Source: NZ13-RE01 sp964612975
GTDB taxonomy: Bacteria; Dictyoglomota; Dictyoglomia; Dictyoglomales; Dictyoglomaceae
Reading direction: 5' to 3'
DNA: 64,000 bases
Assembly: GCA_964612975.1 (NCBI GenBank)
Contig: CAZTGC010000004.1
Span: 113,587 to 177,586 of the forward strand
Under the pieces are notes generated by a model that saw nothing but the letters and a program-made list of their open reading frames with translations, was not told where the DNA came from and searched no databases. Shown here piece after piece: positions 25,771 through 33,161 of the stretch. The position numbers were made by a program, and so were the translations under genes. Every line of letters begins with the position of its first letter. The stretch's first letter is position 1.

Positions 25771-26081
25771 AGAATCCCTTTGAGGCAATGAAACAATTTA
25801 AAAAACTACAAGAGAAAATGGAAAAAGTAGAGGAGGAACTCTCTCAAACCTTAGTTGAGGGATCCGCTGGTGGAGGTGTGGTAAAAATAGTTCTTACTGC
25901 AAAGGAAGAGGTAAAGGAGGTAAAGATAAATCCAGAAGTGGTAGATAAAGAAGATGTGGAGATGCTGGAGGATTTAATTGCCTCTGCATTAAGGGATGCC
26001 TTAACAAAGGCAAAGGAAGTCTCCTCTCAAAAATTGGAAAATCTTACTAAGGGTTTGGCTTTGCCACCAGGACTTTTCTGA
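25767..26081 (+). CDS. ybaB: YbaB/EbfC nucleoid-associated protein
   Basis: 104 residues, the standard length. The coiled-coil N-terminus (KQFKKLQEKMEKVEEEL) and the conserved core (SAGGGVVKIVLTAKEEVKEV) identify the family, which binds DNA as a dimer. The GTG start overlaps the dnaX stop. The dnaX-ybaB-recR order is conserved widely in bacteria and supports the call. Confidence 0.94.
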   Translation: MKNPFEAMKQFKKLQEKMEKVEEELSQTLVEGSAGGGVVKIVLTAKEEVKEVKINPEVVDKEDVEMLEDLIASALRDALTKAKEVSSQKLENLTKGLALPPGLF

Positions 26082-26084
26082 GAA

Positions 26085-26696
26085 ATGAGTGAGAAAAAAT
26101 ATTTTGAAAGGCTCATTGAGGAGCTGACGAAACTTCCGGGGGTAGGTCCAAAATCTGCTCAAAGGTTAGTTTTTTTTCTTCTTAAACAATCGGACGAATT
26201 TGTAGAAAACTTAGCAAACGCCATATTAAACCTCAAAAAGAAGGTAAAATATTGTTCCCTTTGCTTTAATCTTACAGAAGAAGATCCCTGTGGAATCTGT
26301 TCTGATCCGGAAAGGGATAATTCCTTTGTTTGTGTTGTAGCAGAACCCAAGGATATATGGGCTTTGGAAAGAACCCAGCAATATAATGGAGTTTATCACG
26401 TCTTAGGAGGATTAATCTCTCCCTTGAATGGGATTTTCCCAGAGGATTTAAGAATCTTGGAATTAAAAAGAAGGGTGGAAAAGGGAGATATAAATGAGAT
26501 TATTTTAGCAACAAATTCCACAACAGAAGGAGAGACAACAGCTATCTATATTTCAAGGCTTCTTTTGGACTATCCTGTAAAGATCACCCGTCTTGCCTAT
26601 GGATTGCCTGTGGGAACAGAACTTGATTTTGCCGATGAAATAACATTAACTCATGCCCTTCGGGGCAGAAAAGAGATGAAAATAATTAAAGATTAG
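26085..26696 (+). CDS. recR: Recombination mediator RecR
   Basis: 203 residues. It has the N-terminal helix-hairpin-helix (KLPGVGPKSAQRL), a four-cysteine zinc finger (C57, C60, C69, C72), the Toprim segment (VCVVAEPKDIWALERTQQY) and the C-terminal Walker-like tail (TRLAYGLPVGTELDFADE). RecR works with RecO/RecF to load RecA at gaps. It begins 3 bases after ybaB and ends 12 bases before porG. Confidence 0.97.
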   Translation: MSEKKYFERLIEELTKLPGVGPKSAQRLVFFLLKQSDEFVENLANAILNLKKKVKYCSLCFNLTEEDPCGICSDPERDNSFVCVVAEPKDIWALERTQQYNGVYHVLGGLISPLNGIFPEDLRILELKRRVEKGDINEIILATNSTTEGETTAIYISRLLLDYPVKITRLAYGLPVGTELDFADEITLTHALRGRKEMKIIKD

Positions 26697-26708
26697 GAGG
26701 CTAGAAAA

Positions 26709-27281
26709 ATGAAGGAAATGTTAGAAATTAGATGGCACGCTCGTGCAGGCCAAGGAGCAAAAACTGCATCTTATTTATTAGCAGAGACTGCCCTTGAGGC
26801 AGGAAAGTATATTCAGGCATTCCCCGAATATGGTCCTGAAAGGACAGGAGCACCAATGAAGGCTTTCACGCGTATCAGTAATAAACCCATAAGAATCCAT
26901 AGTCAGGTTTACAATCCTGATGTAGTAGTAATTCTTGATAAGTCTCTTATTGGGAAGGTAAATATTTTAGAAGGGGTTCCCTCTGATGGGATAATTATTG
27001 TAAATACCACCCAGAGTCCCCAAGAGATAAGGAGGCAATTAAATATCTCCGACAGGAAGATATATACTGTAGATGCTACAGGCATATCCTTGGCTACCTT
27101 GGGAAGACCCATTCCCAATACCCCAATGCTGGGTGCATTAATAAAGATTATTCCTATTATTTCCCTAGAAGAAGTATTAGATCAATTAAAGAAAAAATTT
27201 GAGGGAAGATTTAAGCCTGAAGTAATAGAAGGAAATCTTCAGGCAATAAAAAGAGCTTACGAGGAGGTAAAAGAAGAATGA
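26709..27281 (+). CDS. porG: 2-oxoacid:ferredoxin oxidoreductase, gamma subunit
   Basis: 190 residues. It has the family signature RWHARAGQGAKTASYLLAE at the N-terminus and the PEYGPERTGAP motif. The gamma subunit forms part of the core of pyruvate-type ferredoxin oxidoreductases, which decarboxylate 2-oxoacids to acyl-CoA with reduction of ferredoxin. The four subunits are separate genes in the order gamma-delta-alpha-beta, the arrangement seen in Thermotoga and archaea. The precise substrate (pyruvate or another 2-oxoacid) is not proven by sequence. Confidence 0.92.
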   Translation: MKEMLEIRWHARAGQGAKTASYLLAETALEAGKYIQAFPEYGPERTGAPMKAFTRISNKPIRIHSQVYNPDVVVILDKSLIGKVNILEGVPSDGIIIVNTTQSPQEIRRQLNISDRKIYTVDATGISLATLGRPIPNTPMLGALIKIIPIISLEEVLDQLKKKFEGRFKPEVIEGNLQAIKRAYEEVKEE

Positions 27282-27559
27282 AATTACCAGGCTGGAAAGA
27301 ATTAGTAGAGACAGGACCTATTATTTTAGAGGCTGGAAATGCAAGGAAGTATAAAACGGGAGACTGGAGGACCTTTAGACCAGAGATAGACTATAGTAAA
27401 TGTACCACCTGCTTGTTTTGCTGGCTTTTTTGCCCTGACTCCTCTATTTCCTTTGATGGAAAGAGGGTAGAGATAAATTATGATTATTGTAAAGGCTGTG
27501 GAATTTGTGCTGCAGAATGTCCTGTAAAGTGCATTACCATGAAGGAAGAAGAAAAATAA
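27278..27559 (+). CDS. porD: 2-oxoacid:ferredoxin oxidoreductase, delta (ferredoxin) subunit
   Basis: 93 residues with two [4Fe-4S] motifs: CTTCLFCWLFCP near residue 42 and CKGCGICAAECP near residue 71. It passes electrons from the catalytic subunits to external ferredoxin. It overlaps porG by four bases (ATGA). Confidence 0.93.
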   Translation: MKLPGWKELVETGPIILEAGNARKYKTGDWRTFRPEIDYSKCTTCLFCWLFCPDSSISFDGKRVEINYDYCKGCGICAAECPVKCITMKEEEK

Positions 27560-27569
27560 AGGAGGGAAG

Positions 27570-28760
27570 ATGATGAAGACGACATTTAAAAAGATTGCTA
27601 TAGAGGGGAATGAGGCAGCTGCTTTGGCCTTTAAGCAGGTAAATCCTGATGTGGTTGCAGCATACCCCATAACTCCATCAACAGAAGTGGTTCAAAAATT
27701 TTCTGAATATGTAGCGAATGGAGAAGTAGATACAGAATTTGTTCCTGTGGAAAGTGAGCATAGTGCCATGAGTGCCTGTATAGGTGCATCGGCTGCAGGG
27801 GCAAGGGTAATGACCTCTACCGCAGCCCAAGGACTAGCACTAATGTGGGAAATGCTATATATTGCCTCTGCCTTAAGACTTCCCATTGTGATGACGGTAG
27901 CGAATCGTGCCCTAAGCGCTCCCATTAATATTCATGGAGATCATAGTGATGCTATGGGAGCAAGAGATTCTGGATGGATCCAAATATATTCTGAGAATGT
28001 TCAGGAGATATATGATAATATTTTTCAGGCAGTAAGAATAGGAGAAGATTCTCTGGTAAGACTTCCGGTAATGGTTAATTTTGATGGATTTATAACCAGC
28101 CATTCCGAGGAGATGTTAGAAGTTCTTGATGATGATTTAGTTAAAAAATTCATTGGGGAATATAAGTCAAAATATTCTCTTTTGGATGTGGATCATCCCA
28201 TGACCGTGGGACCATTGGCCCTTTTTGATTCCTATTTTGAGTTTAAAGTAGCCCAAGCCTATGCTATTGCAAATTCTTTTCCTATTATTAAAAAAGTGGG
28301 AAGGGAATTTGGGGATATAACAGGAAGATATTATGATTTAATAGAAAAATATCATACCGATGATGCAGAATATATAATTGTTGCCATGAGTTCCACCTGT
28401 GGAACAGTAAGGGAAGTGGTGGATGAATTAAGGGAAAAGGGGGAAAGGGTTGGCCTTCTTAAAATAAGGGTATTTAGACCTTTCCCATTGGAAGAAATTT
28501 CCAATGCATTAAAGAATGCAAAGGTTGTGGGAATATTAGATAGAAGTATGATTCCTGGATCCTTTTCAGGTCCCTTATATCATGAAATATTATCAGGTAT
28601 GTACCATTTAGATAAAAGACTCATTTTCCAACCTTATATATATGGATTGGGTGGAAGGGATATTACTAAGGAACATATTAGGAATGTATTTACACAACTT
28701 CAAGAGATAGAAAAATTAGGGAAACCTAAGGATCTAATCTATATTGGTGTCAGGGAATAG
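27570..28760 (+). CDS. porA: 2-oxoacid:ferredoxin oxidoreductase, alpha subunit
   Basis: 396 residues. Family landmarks are AAYPITPSTEVVQKFSEY near the N-terminus, FVPVESEHSAMSACIGASAA, and NVDG-type segment VNFDGFITSHSEE. Another ATG lies 3 bases downstream at a better distance (6 bases) from GGAGGG. It follows porD by 10 bases. Residues SHSE and the length match pyruvate-type rather than 2-oxoglutarate-type enzymes, by family knowledge only. Confidence 0.93.
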   Translation: MMKTTFKKIAIEGNEAAALAFKQVNPDVVAAYPITPSTEVVQKFSEYVANGEVDTEFVPVESEHSAMSACIGASAAGARVMTSTAAQGLALMWEMLYIASALRLPIVMTVANRALSAPINIHGDHSDAMGARDSGWIQIYSENVQEIYDNIFQAVRIGEDSLVRLPVMVNFDGFITSHSEEMLEVLDDDLVKKFIGEYKSKYSLLDVDHPMTVGPLALFDSYFEFKVAQAYAIANSFPIIKKVGREFGDITGRYYDLIEKYHTDDAEYIIVAMSSTCGTVREVVDELREKGERVGLLKIRVFRPFPLEEISNALKNAKVVGILDRSMIPGSFSGPLYHEILSGMYHLDKRLIFQPYIYGLGGRDITKEHIRNVFTQLQEIEKLGKPKDLIYIGVRE

Positions 28761-28771
28761 GAGGTGTAAAA

Positions 28772-29707
28772 ATGGCAATTAATTTAAGGGAAATGGCATT
28801 AAAGGGAGAGAAATTAACCAGCGGGCATAGGTTATGTGCTGGCTGTGGTGCCAGTATAATAGTAAGAATGATATTAAATTCTGCAGAACAGCCTGTTGTG
28901 GTATCCAATGCTACAGGATGTCTTGAGGTTGCAACTACTATATTTCCATATACTGCTTGGGGAGTTCCTTGGATTCATAGTGCCTTTGAAAATTCTGCAG
29001 CTACCATAGCAGGAGTAGAATCTGCATATAGAGCATTAAAGAAGAAAGGAAAAATTGATAGGGATATTAGATTTATAAGTTTTGCAGGTGATGGTGGAAC
29101 CTATGATATAGGACTTCAGGCATTATCTGGAGCTGTAGAAAGGGGACATCGATGCCTATATGTCTGTTATAATAATGAAGCTTACATGAATACAGGAATT
29201 CAAAGATCCAGCGCCACACCCAGGGGAACCTTTACCACTACATCTCCAACGGGAAGGGTAATTCCCGGAAAGCCTCAAAAGAGAAAGAACTTGACCGAGA
29301 TGATGGTGGCAAATGGAGCAAAGTATGTAGCTCAGGCATCTCTAAGCCATTGGAGAGATCTTATGGAAAAAGTTAGAAAGGCTCTTGATACCGATGGACC
29401 ATCCTTTTTGAATATTTATTCCACATGTCCCCGAGGTTGGAGAACCCCTGATGATTCTGCAGTAAAAATTGCAAAGCTTGCTGTGGAAACTGGATTCTGG
29501 CATCTTTATGAGGTGGAGAATGGGAGATATAAGATAAATTATAAACCTGCAAAGGGCTTCAAACCCATCGAAGAATATATAGAGGTTCAGGGAAGATTTG
29601 CTCATCTATTGAGGCCAGAAAATGCAGAAATATTAGAGGAATTTAAGAGGGATTTGGAAAGGGAATGGGAATATTTATTAAGGATGGAAGAGGCAACAAA
29701 TAAATAA
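28772..29707 (+). CDS. porB: 2-oxoacid:ferredoxin oxidoreductase, beta (ThDP-binding) subunit
   Basis: 311 residues. It has the thiamine diphosphate motif GDGGTYDIGLQALSGAVERG with NNEAYMNTGIQRS, and conserved cysteines at the N-terminus (HRLCAGCGAS) and in TCPRGW that hold a [4Fe-4S] cluster. It binds ThDP and completes the gamma-delta-alpha-beta complex. A strong terminator follows. Confidence 0.94.
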   Translation: MAINLREMALKGEKLTSGHRLCAGCGASIIVRMILNSAEQPVVVSNATGCLEVATTIFPYTAWGVPWIHSAFENSAATIAGVESAYRALKKKGKIDRDIRFISFAGDGGTYDIGLQALSGAVERGHRCLYVCYNNEAYMNTGIQRSSATPRGTFTTTSPTGRVIPGKPQKRKNLTEMMVANGAKYVAQASLSHWRDLMEKVRKALDTDGPSFLNIYSTCPRGWRTPDDSAVKIAKLAVETGFWHLYEVENGRYKINYKPAKGFKPIEEYIEVQGRFAHLLRPENAEILEEFKRDLEREWEYLLRMEEATNK

Positions 29708-29712
29708 ATTTT

Positions 29713-29736
29713 ACCCCTCCCTGGGGGAGGGGTTTT
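29713..29736 (+). terminator. Intrinsic terminator of the metG-por operon
   Basis: A G/C stem of about 8 bp (CCCCTCC with GGAGGGG) and a 4-base loop, directly followed by TTTTT. It lies 6 bases after the porB stop and immediately before the endonuclease gene. Confidence 0.9.
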
Positions 29737-29746
29737 TAAAGGAATT

Positions 29747-30598
29747 TTGGAGAAAGAGGAAATAAAATTGGGAGTTCATTTATATAGGGGAGATAAAAAT
29801 CTTTTAAAGACTTTAGAAGATTTAAAAATAAATACTGCCCAAATCTTCTCAAGAAATCCCAGAAGTTTTAAACCATCAAAAATTTCCCTTCCTAACTTTT
29901 CCTTTTCTCCTATTTTTATCCATTCTCCTTATGTGGTAAATTTAGCATCTCCTGATGAGAATATCTTTACTTTATCCTGTAAATTGGTTCTTGAGGAATT
30001 AAAATTAGCTTCCCAAAAAAATTGGGAAGGAGTTTTAGTTCATACAGGAAGTAGCAGAGGAGAAGGAAGAAAAAAGGCTAAGTATAATTTTTTAAAGGCA
30101 TTGGAAGAGATTTTTAAGGAATATAATGGAAAAGCAAGATTAATTGTAGAAAATAGCTCTGGATCTTCTGATGGATGGGGCTCAACTCCAGAGGATTTAT
30201 ATTATATTTATAAAGAATCTCCTGTTTATTTTTGTCTTGACACCTGTCATCTTTTTTCTGCAGGTTTTGATTTAAGGGATTATAAATCCTGTGAAAATAC
30301 TTTTTCTATTTTCTTTGAAAAAATTCCCTACGAAAGATTTTCTCTTATTCACTTAAATGATTCCTTTTATCCATTGGGAAGTAAAAGGGATAAGCATGAG
30401 CATATTGGAGAGGGAAGAATTGGTAAGAAGGGATTTTATTTTCTTCTTAAGATGGAAAAAATCAGAAGATTACCCTTAATATTGGAAACACCAAAGGAAT
30501 ATAAAGATTCTGATTTAAAAAATCTAAATACTATAAGAAAGATTTTTGAAAATATTAGGAAGGATGAATTGAGAAAATTAAGTATTAAATTTTTATGA
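29747..30598 (+). CDS. nfo: Endonuclease IV (AP endonuclease)
   Basis: 283 residues. All nine metal ligands of the family can be placed: H59, H99, E135, D165, H168, H202, D215, H217 and E247, for example in LDTCHLFSAGFDL and KHEHIGEG. It nicks DNA at abasic sites. The first TTG (29747) is used here; a second TTG at 29768 has a better-placed GAGG and would give a start closer to the usual M-x-L-G-V-H. The N-terminus differs from classical members, which have a SAGG-type loop where HLYRGDKNL is found. Confidence 0.88.
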   Translation: MEKEEIKLGVHLYRGDKNLLKTLEDLKINTAQIFSRNPRSFKPSKISLPNFSFSPIFIHSPYVVNLASPDENIFTLSCKLVLEELKLASQKNWEGVLVHTGSSRGEGRKKAKYNFLKALEEIFKEYNGKARLIVENSSGSSDGWGSTPEDLYYIYKESPVYFCLDTCHLFSAGFDLRDYKSCENTFSIFFEKIPYERFSLIHLNDSFYPLGSKRDKHEHIGEGRIGKKGFYFLLKMEKIRRLPLILETPKEYKDSDLKNLNTIRKIFENIRKDELRKLSIKFL

Positions 30599-30604
30599 AA
30601 AATC

Positions 30605-30632
30605 TTGACAAGATATAAATTTTAGGTAAAAT
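30605..30632 (+). promoter_or_regulatory. Strong promoter of the small barrel protein gene
   Basis: Perfect TTGACA (30605-30610), 16-base spacer and TAAAAT (30627-30632). The transcript would start near 30639 and carry a leader of about 150 bases. Confidence 0.75.
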
Positions 30633-30638
30633 AACTGT

Positions 30639-30789
30639 AAGTTAACTTTTTGTAGGGGCGAGAAAGGAGGTGAAGACCTTTAGGTTGCCACTATATAATT
30701 GAGACTGGCAAGGTAAGGTTCCGTAAACTTGCCAGGAAGTCTTCTAAAAATTATAAAAAAAATTATAAACCTAAGGGGGTCAAAAAGAG
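30639..30789 (+). ncRNA. Structured 5' leader with possible pseudoknot over the ribosome site
   Basis: Three pairings are visible. GAAGAC (30672-30677) with GTCTTC (30739-30744) closes a domain; inside it CTGGCAAG (30705-30712) pairs with CTTGCCAG (30728-30735). CCTTTAGG (30677-30684), in the enclosed region, can pair with CCTAAGGG (30770-30777), which is part of the ribosome site (GGGGG). That last pairing crosses the first stem, forming a pseudoknot that would hide the ribosome site. Such architecture suggests a riboswitch, thermosensor or mRNA stabiliser. A 'Dictyoglomi-1' RNA motif has been described in this phylum, but I cannot say whether this is it. Confidence 0.55.
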
Positions 30790-31764
30790 ATGAAAAAATT
30801 GTTTTGGTTATTAGTTTTAGCTCTTCTTGTGGTTCCTGCTTTTGCAGCTATTAACTTTACAGTATCTACATCTGGTTATTTAGAGTTTAGTTCTCAACTT
30901 TTACCAACTCCAGTAACTTTTGCCCCTTCTGCAAGTTTATCTTTAAAATTTAACCTTTCTGGAGATTCAAAAACCGTTGGAAATATTGTTGCAGTAATAA
31001 ATGGTGTTACTGATTTAACGCAGGGTGGTGGTCCTTCTACTTCTGGTTCTCTCACCTTCAAGAATTTAGGTGGTTTATTAGATCTATCCCTAAATAAGGG
31101 AACTCTTACTGTAAAAGGGACAAGATTAGTAGGCGATCCCTTAAGTGGAGCAGATGGTTTTGGTTTAGTGGTTAATACCCCACTCAAAGTTACTGCTGGA
31201 TATAAACCTGATAGTGGTGATGTTTTCAACTTCAATCAGGGTGTTCTTGCAGCAAGAGTAGATGGAAGCTTTGATCCTGTTACCTTCTATGGATTGGTAT
31301 CAATGAATTTTGGAGTTACCAATTTTGCAGTTGGTGGTAGTGTAAAGCCTGTTCCAATGGTAGATGCTTTTGCAGAATATGCATCTATAGCTCCTAACTG
31401 GATTGTTGGGGCAACTGTAAAACCCGTTGCAGGTTTAACTCTTTATGGCCACTATAAAGGAGATAATACATATATAGTTAGCGCTACTGTAACCACTATT
31501 CCCAATGTAACTTTATACGGAGAATATACTGGTGCATTCTATGCTTGGGCAAAGGTTGTTCAATCTCTACCTATAGGAACTTTAACAGCCTGGGGTGGAT
31601 ATAGAACTACAGATAATCTTTTTGGAGGTTATCTAAAGCTTGTTACTCCAGTGGGACCTGCAACAAACACATTACTTGCACGCTATCAGGCTAATGAAAA
31701 TGATACACTTAATCCTGGTCTTACTGAGCTAAATCTAACTAATAAAATTTCTATCTCCTTCTAA
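30790..31764 (+). CDS. Small secreted beta-barrel-like (porin-type) protein
   Basis: 324 residues. Textbook signal peptide (MKKLFWLLVLALLVVPAFA, cleavage before AINF). The mature protein is repetitive beta sequence rich in T, V, G and Y (GLTLYGHYKG, NVTLYGEYTG, TAWGGYRTTD) and ends NLTNKISISF with the terminal phenylalanine typical of outer-membrane barrels. Strong promoter, long leader and strong terminator suggest an abundant product. It is monocistronic. No named family recognised; a porin-like role is inferred. Confidence 0.75.
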   Translation: MKKLFWLLVLALLVVPAFAAINFTVSTSGYLEFSSQLLPTPVTFAPSASLSLKFNLSGDSKTVGNIVAVINGVTDLTQGGGPSTSGSLTFKNLGGLLDLSLNKGTLTVKGTRLVGDPLSGADGFGLVVNTPLKVTAGYKPDSGDVFNFNQGVLAARVDGSFDPVTFYGLVSMNFGVTNFAVGGSVKPVPMVDAFAEYASIAPNWIVGATVKPVAGLTLYGHYKGDNTYIVSATVTTIPNVTLYGEYTGAFYAWAKVVQSLPIGTLTAWGGYRTTDNLFGGYLKLVTPVGPATNTLLARYQANENDTLNPGLTELNLTNKISISF

Positions 31765-31780
31765 GGATAACTCAATAAAA

Positions 31781-31810
31781 AAGCCCCCCACTTTTGGGGG
31801 GCTTTTTTTT
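31781..31810 (+). terminator. Strong bidirectional intrinsic terminator
   Basis: Stem GCCCCCC (31783-31789) with GGGGGGC (31796-31802), six-base loop, T8 on the plus strand and T6 on the minus strand. It ends the barrel gene and can also stop transcription from the dnaJ side. Confidence 0.95.
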
Positions 31811-31814
31811 ATTT

Positions 31815-31982
31815 ATGGAAAAACTAAACAAAAAGATTATTTCCAAATTTATGAAGCTAAATATTGGAATTATTTATCTTTTTGGTTCTTTGCATTTTGG
31901 GATTGAGAGAGAAGATAGTGATATAGATATTGGGATTATTTTTTTAGATAAAATGTATAAAAGAATTATTGGAAAATCCTGA
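31815..31982 (+). pseudogene. Truncated minimal nucleotidyltransferase fragment
   Basis: 55 codons from ATG 31815. It contains the nucleotidyltransferase core IIYLFGSLHFGIEREDSDID, i.e. a GS...DxD motif, but stops about 15 residues later, whereas functional MntA-type proteins have 100-140 residues. It has no ribosome site, sits in the terminator's T-run and lacks a HEPN partner. It is most likely the stump of an MntA/HepT-type gene pair; an intact pair is at 44418-45249. Confidence 0.6.
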
Positions 31983-31996
31983 GAAATTTGGATTTA

Positions 31997-33160
31997 TTAT
32001 TTCCTAAAAGCATCTTTTATCTGCTCAAAAAAGCTTTTATTATTTTCTATATTTATTCTCCTTAATTTTGCTATCTCAAGAAGTAATTCCTTCTCCTTTG
32101 GGGATAAATTTTTTGGCACTGTAATATTTACTATAATTTTTTGATCTCCTCTTTTTGAGGAGCTATTTAGGTTGGGTATACCTTTGCCCTTTAGGGTTAT
32201 AATATCTCCTGATTGGGTGCCTGGATTTATATATATTTTTTCCTTTCCCTCTAGGGTGGGCACTTCCAACTCTCCTCCCAAAAGGGCAATAAGATAATCT
32301 ATAGGTAGATTCATCCATATATCCTGCCCATCTCTTTTGAATATTTTGTGGGGTTGTATATGAAGATAAATGTAAATATCACCATTGGGGCCTCCATTTT
32401 CTCCAGGTTCTCCTTCTCCAGAAAGTCTTATTACATATCCCTCATCTACTCCTTGAGGTATTCTAAACTCAATTTTTCTTCTCTTTTTTGTCTTGCCTGC
32501 TCCATGACATTCCCTACATGGATGGGGGATGAATCTTCCTGTTCCACGGCATTGGGGGCATGTGTTTATTTGTACAAATTGTCCAAAGGGAGTTTGTCTT
32601 GCGTTTCTTACTTGTCCTGTGCCATTACACATATTGCATTTTATAGTAGAAGTTCCAGGTTCTGTCCCCTTTCCATTACATCTTTCACAGGTCTCAAGCC
32701 TTGATACAAAGATTTCTTTTTTTCCTCCAAAGGAGGCCTCTTCAAGGGTTATATAAACATCATATCTTAAATCTGCTCCCTTTTTTGGTGCAGTTTTTGT
32801 TCTTTCCCTTCTTCCGAAAAGACCTCCAAAGATACTATCTCCAAAAAAGTCCTCAAAAATATCTTCAAAGGTTCTTCCAAAGTTTCCAAAATCAAAATCT
32901 CCCCCTTGCCATCCCTGAAAATCTCCATATCCTGAGAAATCTCCCATATGCCCAAACTGATCGTATTGGGCTCTTTTTTGGGGATCTGAAAGAACTTGAT
33001 AGGCTTCGTTTATTTCTTTAAACTTTTCATGGGCAGAGGGATCTTTATTTAGATCGGGATGGTATTGTCGGACTAATCTTCTATATGCTTGTTTTATTTC
33101 ATCCTGGGTGGCGTTTCGGGGCACACCCAGGATTTCATAATAATCCTTTTTGGTAGGCAT
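31997..33160 (-). CDS. dnaJ: Chaperone DnaJ
   Basis: 387 residues. J domain with HPD (YHPDLNK), a Gly/Phe-rich linker (about 75-120), four CxxCxGxG zinc repeats (CERCNGKG, CNMCNGTG, CPQCRGTG, CRECHGAG) and the C-terminal substrate-binding domain. It stimulates DnaK ATPase and delivers substrates. It follows dnaK by one base in the grpE-dnaK-dnaJ operon. Confidence 0.97.
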   Translation of the reverse strand: MPTKKDYYEILGVPRNATQDEIKQAYRRLVRQYHPDLNKDPSAHEKFKEINEAYQVLSDPQKRAQYDQFGHMGDFSGYGDFQGWQGGDFDFGNFGRTFEDIFEDFFGDSIFGGLFGRRERTKTAPKKGADLRYDVYITLEEASFGGKKEIFVSRLETCERCNGKGTEPGTSTIKCNMCNGTGQVRNARQTPFGQFVQINTCPQCRGTGRFIPHPCRECHGAGKTKKRRKIEFRIPQGVDEGYVIRLSGEGEPGENGGPNGDIYIYLHIQPHKIFKRDGQDIWMNLPIDYLIALLGGELEVPTLEGKEKIYINPGTQSGDIITLKGKGIPNLNSSSKRGDQKIIVNITVPKNLSPKEKELLLEIAKLRRINIENNKSFFEQIKDAFRK

Positions 33161-33161
33161 A

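Noticed and set aside
31794..31814. Earlier ATG (MGGFF...) for the nucleotidyltransferase fragment
   Set aside because: This start lies within the stem and T-run of the terminator, so ATG 31815 is used to mark the remnant.
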